Source: Chitinophaga sancti
GTDB taxonomy: Bacteria > Bacteroidota > Bacteroidia > Chitinophagales > Chitinophagaceae
DNA: 64,000 bases
Direction of reading: 5' to 3'
Assembly: GCF_034424315.1 (NCBI RefSeq)
Contig: NZ_CP139972.1
Coordinates: forward strand, 5,394,001 to 5,458,000
Notes under the pieces: generated by a model
What the model saw: only the letters and a program-made list of their open reading frames with translations
Told to the model about the DNA's origin: nothing
Databases searched by the model: none
Part shown: piece after piece, positions 59,130 through 64,000 of the stretch
Layout of the letters: each line of letters opens with the position of its first letter
How positions within the stretch are numbered: the first letter of the stretch is position 1
Position numbers and translations under genes: made by a program

Positions 59130-59792
59130 ATGCTTTTCCGAACACTGCTTCTCCTGTTTTCGACCCTGACCGCTGTCGCCCAGAAAGGGCTCACAGAAGT
59201 TCCCGTTCCCATCAATGACGGTTGGTTTACTGCTAAAACAATATCCTTCGATAAATACACCACGGCAGACCGTAAAAACGGAATCGATCAACCTGCATCT
59301 GTCTCTTTCATAAAGAACCCTATTGATGCCTTCAATTTCCAGCTCCTGTGTGATACCTGCAAACAGGCTAATAAGGTTCAAATTCAGGCGCTTTACGCCC
59401 CCCATATTGCTTTTTCAGACCGTTCCTTACCTTCCGTACTGGAACATACAGCTGAAAATAATAAGTTCTTCTATATCGTCCTCCAGGCCGCAGATTCATC
59501 TTTAGGTAGCTGGGAAATGATCCTCCGGAATATGACCTACCTGGACCTCAATGAAAATAAACAGGCAGGTATACTCCGCTCCTCACTGGGTGAGTTCAAA
59601 GTCACCGCCAATAATCATTTTGGTATCGTAAATTCTTATGAAAATATCCGGTATGAATTTGTATTCCGGAAGAAGGTGGTGGCAGCCGTCATACCCGGTA
59701 AGAATCCCCGGGTATGGTTAGACCTGAATAATTTAAAAGAGGAGCAACGCATTGTTGTTGCAGCAGCAATGGCTGCCTTACTGCTGAGATGA
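59130..59792 (+). CDS. Exported protein of unknown function
   Basis: A 220-residue protein with a signal peptide (MLFRTLLLLFSTLTAVAQKG). The mature part is beta-rich with one CDTC pair (LLCDTCKQANKVQIQALY) that may form a disulfide or bind metal. I recognise no family. The last 15 bases overlap the end of the converging SDR gene. The first three residues of the mature end resemble other small Bacteroidota periplasmic proteins only in composition. Confidence 0.75.
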   Translation: MLFRTLLLLFSTLTAVAQKGLTEVPVPINDGWFTAKTISFDKYTTADRKNGIDQPASVSFIKNPIDAFNFQLLCDTCKQANKVQIQALYAPHIAFSDRSLPSVLEHTAENNKFFYIVLQAADSSLGSWEMILRNMTYLDLNENKQAGILRSSLGEFKVTANNHFGIVNSYENIRYEFVFRKKVVAAVIPGKNPRVWLDLNNLKEEQRIVVAAAMAALLLR

Positions 59793-60770
59793 GGACTGCA
59801 TCTTTTTCAGATATGCCTTACTCATACGGGCAACCGTTTCTTTCAGTGGTGTAAACGAAAAGTCCGGCAAAACTGCTTTTATCTTCTGGTTATTATAGTA
59901 TACTTTCAGCTGTGCAGTATGCGCGGTTTCTTTTGTTAACACCGCCTTTTTTCCGGTGATCTTACTCTTCAGGGTTTCTATACGCCATACTATTTCTGCC
60001 TGCCATGGTTTTACCAGTTTATGCGGCGGTTTTTTGCCCAGTTGTTGGGCCATTTCTGTAAACAGATCGACATAACGCCAGTTGTCTGCCGAAATCACGA
60101 AACGCTGACCGCTTATGTTACTCTCCATCAGCCGGAACATAATCTCTGCCACATCTTCCACATCTGTGAAACCAGTCACTCCCTCTGTATAATAAGGGAA
60201 TTCTTTCCATGCATTTTTGATGAGCAAACCAGAACCATCTTCCCAGAAATCAGGCCCCAGGATGATGGATGGATTCACAATTGCAGCGGGTAAACCTTCT
60301 GCAATACCTCTCCAAACTTCCATCTCGGCTTTATACTTGCTCACCGCATACTGTGAGTTGTGGGAACTATCCTGCCATTCCGTATTTTCATCGATCATCT
60401 GCCCGGTCTTAGCCCGGCCTAAAGCAGCTACAGAACTTACATGCACCAGTTTTTTCACGCCTGCATCCAGCGCCAGGTTTACCACATTTGCAGTACCATC
60501 TATGTTTACTTTCATGATCTGCTCACGCGCTTCCGGGCGGAATGACACCACACCTGCACAATGATAGACTTTTTCAACTCCTTCCATCGCTTCTTCCAGT
60601 GCTACCACATCCAGTACATCTCCCTTTATCCAGGTGATTCTGTCTGCGATGTCTTTGAGCTGTTCAGGAATTTCCTTGCGGTATAATGCCCTTACAGGTA
60701 CGCCTGTCTTCACCAGTTTTCGTAATAAATGACTGCCCAAAAATCCGGTTCCTCCTGTTACTAATATCAT
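59778..60770 (-). CDS. NAD-dependent epimerase/dehydratase family protein (extended SDR)
   Basis: A 330-residue extended SDR. ILVTGGTGFLGSHLLRKLV binds NAD(P), HCAGVVSF follows the third strand, and the catalytic set is Ser of VHVSSVAALG with Y-x3-K in SQYAVSKYKAE. Overall it resembles dihydroflavonol-4-reductase/3-beta-HSD-like proteins (NPSIILGP, FTDVEDVAE). Substrate unknown. 19 bases after the 3-hydroxyacyl-CoA dehydrogenase gene on the same strand, so likely one transcript. Confidence 0.9.
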   Translation of the reverse strand: MILVTGGTGFLGSHLLRKLVKTGVPVRALYRKEIPEQLKDIADRITWIKGDVLDVVALEEAMEGVEKVYHCAGVVSFRPEAREQIMKVNIDGTANVVNLALDAGVKKLVHVSSVAALGRAKTGQMIDENTEWQDSSHNSQYAVSKYKAEMEVWRGIAEGLPAAIVNPSIILGPDFWEDGSGLLIKNAWKEFPYYTEGVTGFTDVEDVAEIMFRLMESNISGQRFVISADNWRYVDLFTEMAQQLGKKPPHKLVKPWQAEIVWRIETLKSKITGKKAVLTKETAHTAQLKVYYNNQKIKAVLPDFSFTPLKETVARMSKAYLKKMQSSSQQ

Positions 60771-60789
60771 GTAATCTTGTTCCGTTTGT

Positions 60790-61659
60790 CTAAAGATAAT
60801 TATAAAACCCTTTCCCGGTTTTCTTTCCTAAATCACCCGCCTGCACACAGGCAATTTGTAAGGGGCTCGGCGTAAATCGGGGAGCCTTTGCAAAAGCATT
60901 GTACAGGGATTGCGTTACTGCCAGGTTTACATCATTGCCGATCAGGTCCATCAGGGCAAAAGGCCCCATTCTAAACCCTGCACTTTCCAGCAGGCGGTCG
61001 ATGGTTTTGTACGGCGCGATTCCTTCCGCAGCTACCTGCATGGCTTCCAGGTAATAATGCCTGGCCACCCTGTTAACAATAAAACCAGGAGTATCCCTTA
61101 CCTGTACGGATGTTTTACCCATTCTGGCTGCTAATGCATGCAACAACCGGGCAACACTGTCCGCTGTTTTTTCGCTACTCACAATCTCCACCAGTTTCAT
61201 TGCCGGTGCAGGATTAAAAAAATGCATCCCTGCTACCCGTTCAGGGTGAGGTACCTGCGCTGCAATGGATGATATGGAGAGAGAAGAAGTGTTGGAAGCG
61301 AAGATCGTTTGTTCACTGTTCACAGCCGCCAGTTCCCGGAATAACGCTGTTTTGATGTCGATTTTTTCTACGATCGCCTCTATGATCACATCTGCTGTTA
61401 CATCGCCGGTAACTGCCGTAAAGTGCAGGCGTTGCATGATCTGAGATGCCATCCCTTCCTTTAGTTTCCCCTTTTGTTCCAGGGTGGACAATTGACTACT
61501 GATCTGTTGCCTGGCTTTGTCCAGCATAGCCGGTTGTACGTCGAACAAAACTGTGTTGAAACCACTGGCAGCGGCTACCTGTGCGATACCCGCACCCATA
61601 GTACCAGCTCCGCATACAGCAATTGTTTGCATTTGTTCCAGGTTGATCATTGTCGTCAT
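60790..61659 (-). CDS. 3-hydroxyacyl-CoA dehydrogenase (HbdA/PaaH type)
   Basis: A 289-residue NAD-dependent dehydrogenase. The dinucleotide motif is AVCGAGTMGAGIAQ (13-26); the catalytic His is in VAGMHFFNPAPAMKLVEIV, and the C-terminal domain begins DTPGFIVNRVARHYYLEAM. The short single-function form is used in butyrate/phenylacetate-type or fatty-acid pathways. No beta-oxidation partners are adjacent. Start at 61659 (MTTMINLEQMQ) or the second Met. Confidence 0.93.
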   Translation of the reverse strand: MTTMINLEQMQTIAVCGAGTMGAGIAQVAAASGFNTVLFDVQPAMLDKARQQISSQLSTLEQKGKLKEGMASQIMQRLHFTAVTGDVTADVIIEAIVEKIDIKTALFRELAAVNSEQTIFASNTSSLSISSIAAQVPHPERVAGMHFFNPAPAMKLVEIVSSEKTADSVARLLHALAARMGKTSVQVRDTPGFIVNRVARHYYLEAMQVAAEGIAPYKTIDRLLESAGFRMGPFALMDLIGNDVNLAVTQSLYNAFAKAPRFTPSPLQIACVQAGDLGKKTGKGFYNYL

Positions 61660-61667
61660 TTGGGGTC

Positions 61668-61726
61668 CAAAAAAGAAAAACAGGAGAAAAGGCGTATGGA
61701 TGATCTATTGCGCGCTTTTCTCCTGT
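61668..61726 (-). terminator. Terminator of pheS on the - strand
   Basis: ACAGGAGAAAA pairs with its complement around a long loop of about 25 bases, then TTTTTCTTTTTT on the - strand; 29 bases after the pheS stop. Confidence 0.75.
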
Positions 61727-61754
61727 CTGTAAATATATTTAAATCTGCTTATTG

Positions 61755-62783
61755 CTAGACCGTTCCTTCAAATTGTTCCAGGAATCGAACATCATTTTCT
61801 GAGAACAGACGCAGATCTTTGATCTGGTATTTCAGCATTGTTATACGTTCTATACCCATACCGAAAGCAAAACCTGTGTATTTCTCAGGATCGATTCCAC
61901 AGTTCTCCAGCACTTTCGGATGCACCATGCCACAACCCAGGATCTCTACCCAACCGGTGTGCTTACACACGTTGCAACCCTTACCACCACAAATGATACA
62001 GGAAATATCCATTTCCGCACTCGGCTCAGTGAACGGGAAGTAGGAAGGACGGAACCTGATATTAACATCTTCGCCAAACAACTCTTTCACGAAGTGATAG
62101 AGGGTTTGTTTCAGATCAGCGAAAGAAACGTTTTCGTCTATGTACAGTCCTTCTACCTGGTGGAAGAAGCAGTGTGCGCGGGCAGAAATAGTTTCATTGC
62201 GGTATACGCGACCCGGGCAGATGATACGGATAGGCATTTCACCTTTCTCCATAGCCCTTACCTGAACAGAGGAAGTATGTGTACGCAGCAGCCAGTCCGG
62301 CGCTTTGCTGATGTAGAAAGTATCCTGCATATCCCTGGCCGGGTGGTTTTCCGGCAGGTTCAGTGCGGTAAAGTTATGCCAGTCATCTTCAATTTCAGGC
62401 CCTTCTGCTATTGCAAAACCCAGGCGCTCAAATATGTTGATGATGTTATTTCTTACTAAGCTGATAGGATGACGGGTACCCAGGCGGTGAGGCTCCGCAG
62501 GCAGGGTAAAGTCGGCATCGGTAGCGGCAGCACCGGCACCATCTTTCAGGTGTTCAAATTGCGCATAGCGCTCTTCTACGAATTGCTTAAACCCGTTGAG
62601 CAGTAAACCGAATTCTCTTTTCTGCTCTTTGGGCACGTTCGCCATTTCTCCGGATATAGCTTTTACAATCCCTTTGGTTCCAAGGAATTTGATACGGAAT
62701 GCCTCCAGGTCGGCAGCTGTGGCCGGCTCAAATGCCTGGATTTCCTGTTTGTAGGCAGCTATTTGCTGTTCTATGTGATCCAT
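61755..62783 (-). CDS. pheS: Phenylalanyl-tRNA synthetase alpha subunit
   Basis: Charges tRNA-Phe with the PheT beta subunit. 342 residues: N-terminal coiled-coil (1-85), then the class II core with HPISLVRNNIINIF, EGPEIEDDWHNF, motif 2 RAHCFFHQVEGLYID and motif 3 GFAFGMGIERITMLKY. A Cys-rich loop (CIICGGKGCNVC) is present, as in many bacterial PheS. pheT is not adjacent, which is usual in Bacteroidota. Confidence 0.97.
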   Translation of the reverse strand: MDHIEQQIAAYKQEIQAFEPATAADLEAFRIKFLGTKGIVKAISGEMANVPKEQKREFGLLLNGFKQFVEERYAQFEHLKDGAGAAATDADFTLPAEPHRLGTRHPISLVRNNIINIFERLGFAIAEGPEIEDDWHNFTALNLPENHPARDMQDTFYISKAPDWLLRTHTSSVQVRAMEKGEMPIRIICPGRVYRNETISARAHCFFHQVEGLYIDENVSFADLKQTLYHFVKELFGEDVNIRFRPSYFPFTEPSAEMDISCIICGGKGCNVCKHTGWVEILGCGMVHPKVLENCGIDPEKYTGFAFGMGIERITMLKYQIKDLRLFSENDVRFLEQFEGTV

Positions 62784-62790
62784 AAGACAG

Positions 62791-62798
62791 CAAAGATA
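62791..62798 (-). promoter_or_regulatory. TATCTTTG promoter element of pheS
   Basis: Exact TAnnTTTG on the - strand, 7 bases before the pheS start, in the 24-base gap after the response-regulator gene. Confidence 0.55.
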
Positions 62799-62807
62799 AT
62801 GATATAC

Positions 62808-63497
62808 TCAGAAAATTAATTTATAACCCACTCCACGGATATTGACAATTTGCACCCTTGGGTCATCTTTCAGGTAGCGGCGCAATTTGGTAATGAAAAC
62901 GTCCATGCTGCGGGCATTGAAAAAGCTATCGTCGCCCCATAGATCCAGCAGTACTGTCTTCCGTTCTATCACCTGGTTCAGGTTTTCTGACAGGCGCCGC
63001 AGTATCTCTGCTTCGCGGTGGGAGAGGAAGGCCGTTTCATGGTTACGGGTCAGGGTTTGCTTGGTGTAGTTAAACTGGTACTGGCCTATCTGGATCACAT
63101 CGGAACCGGAAGCCTCCTCCACCACCAGCTGACCATTGAACCGCTGCAGCAGGGCCTTGATCCTTACAATCAGCTCATCCATACTGAATGGCTTTTTCAG
63201 GTAGTCATTGCCCCCAAGTTCAAAGCCCTTTACCACATCCGCTGTCTGTGATTTGGCGGTAAGAAAAATGATGGGGGTGATCTTGTCCTGTTTCCTGATC
63301 TCTGTAGTCAAAGTAAAACCATCCATGTTAGGCATCATGATATCCAGCACCACCACATCCGGTTTATTTTTCTGGTACAATTCCAGACCTTCTTTTCCAT
63401 CTGATGCGAAGAACATTTCAAAACCACGCATTTCCAGACTATCTTTTACGATTTGACCCAGTTGCCATTCGTCTTCTATCAATAATATTTTAGCCAT
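62808..63497 (-). CDS. OmpR-family response regulator
   Basis: A 229-residue regulator from MAKILLIEDEW at 63497; upstream frame residues to 63560 overlap the kinase gene. Receiver with D52 (VVVLDIMMPNMDG) and K102-type KKPF, then a winged-helix domain (AFLSHREAEILRRLSENLNQ, MDVFITKLRRYL, VNIRGVGYKLIF). Pairs with the kinase 16 bases upstream. Confidence 0.95.
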   Translation of the reverse strand: MAKILLIEDEWQLGQIVKDSLEMRGFEMFFASDGKEGLELYQKNKPDVVVLDIMMPNMDGFTLTTEIRKQDKITPIIFLTAKSQTADVVKGFELGGNDYLKKPFSMDELIVRIKALLQRFNGQLVVEEASGSDVIQIGQYQFNYTKQTLTRNHETAFLSHREAEILRRLSENLNQVIERKTVLLDLWGDDSFFNARSMDVFITKLRRYLKDDPRVQIVNIRGVGYKLIF

Positions 63498-63513
63498 AGT
63501 ATCAGATTTAAAC

Positions 63514-64000
63514 TCAAACAGGTATCTGGATGATAAATTCACTGCCTTTGTCCTGTTCACTTTGCACCGTGATCCGGCCGCCGTGCAGCTCTACAATCTT
63601 TTTAACATAACTGAGTCCCAGCCCGAATCCTTTCACGTTGTGAAGATTGCCGGTTGGTACCCGGAAGAAAGTATCAAAAATGCTTTCCTGGTAGGTTTTA
63701 GGAATCCCGATTCCATTGTCTTTTACCCGTATAAACAGGTTACCGTTTTCGATGTAACTGCGGATATACACCACCGGTAATTCTCCTGAATACTTGATCG
63801 CATTATCCACGAGATTGTTGATTGCATTTGACAGGTGTGTACGATCTACATCCACCAGGCGGTCACCAATCAGGGTATCATACCTGAACTGTACAGACCT
63901 GTTGGTTTTCAGCTGATGATTGGTGATAATCGTATCCATGATCTCATTGATGTCGGTATCTTCCCTGTACAGCTCTATTTCTTCTCTTTCTTCCGATGCG
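63514..64000 (-). CDS. Sensor histidine kinase, C-terminal part (cut by right edge)
   Basis: The frame is open to the window edge, so only the ATP-binding domain is seen (about 162 codons; the Met at 63939 is internal). N-box NNLVDNAIKYSG, G1 VKDNGIGIP, F-box FDTFFRVP and G2 GFGLGLSYVKKIVELHGG are intact. It forms a two-component pair with the regulator downstream; the sensor part lies outside. Confidence 0.92.
   Translation of the reverse strand, partial: ASEEREEIELYREDTDINEIMDTIITNHQLKTNRSVQFRYDTLIGDRLVDVDRTHLSNAINNLVDNAIKYSGELPVVYIRSYIENGNLFIRVKDNGIGIPKTYQESIFDTFFRVPTGNLHNVKGFGLGLSYVKKIVELHGGRITVQSEQDKGSEFIIQIPV

Overview
The window reads as chromosome of a Bacteroidota bacterium, most probably a Chitinophaga-like member of the Chitinophagaceae. 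The grounds are: sigma elements of the TAnnTTTG type just upstream of many starts; family-restricted genes (gldH, batD/batE, DUF4834, a ccoN-ccoO fusion, an infB with a very long Asn/Gly-rich N-terminus, a Dna2-like nuclease-helicase); small lmo0937-type and TM2 membrane proteins; and a tRNA gene without encoded CCA. Species cannot be assigned by eye. I see no rRNA, CRISPR array, insertion sequence or prophage. All scores and functions are read from motifs; no search was run.

Layout. 1-1.7 kb: 3' end of a thiamine operon (thiG partial, thiH). 2-8 kb: housekeeping genes (map, tmk, MutS-like ATPase, SpoT-like HD protein), small envelope/stress proteins and two short tandem repeats. 8.3-11.3 kb is the accessory segment: a higBA toxin-antitoxin locus whose toxin gene carries an in-frame amber codon, followed by a roughly 2.1 kb AT-rich insert that lies between an intact tRNA(CAU) gene and a second copy of that tRNA's 3' end. 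The insert holds a tight two-gene operon: a large antirepressor/RhuM-like DNA-binding protein and a Doc-family toxin. There is no integrase. 11.4-17 kb: M1 peptidase with an unusual N-terminal domain, AraC-type membrane regulator, HAD phosphatase, small membrane proteins. 17-24 kb: rimP-nusA-infB with a terminator-like leader hairpin, then a SurA-type chaperone. 24-46 kb: purF, sixA, proC, thermonuclease, Dna2-like protein, dusB, cdsA-psd phospholipid genes, batD-batE, a LytTR two-component pair and an OmpR-type pair joined to gldH-yicC-rluE.

46.6-57.7 kb is a complete microaerobic respiration block: a Crp/Fnr regulator, ccoI, ccoS, fused ccoNO, ccoQ, ccoP, ccoG, ccoH, a SafE-type membrane protein and hemN. 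It makes the cbb3 oxidase, loads its copper, and supplies haem when oxygen is low. Fnr-type dyads sit at about -42 of the ccoI promoter and at about -65 of the ccoS promoter; the second is nested in a 46-bp perfectly centred dyad.

57.7-64 kb: a 434-bp AT-rich gap with two DnaA-box consensus matches, an LpxD-like acyltransferase, a secreted protein of unknown function, an epimerase-like SDR, 3-hydroxyacyl-CoA dehydrogenase, pheS, and a two-component pair whose kinase runs off the right edge. The best candidates for something undescribed are the tRNA-bounded Doc module, the nested dyad before ccoS, and the DnaA-box gap.
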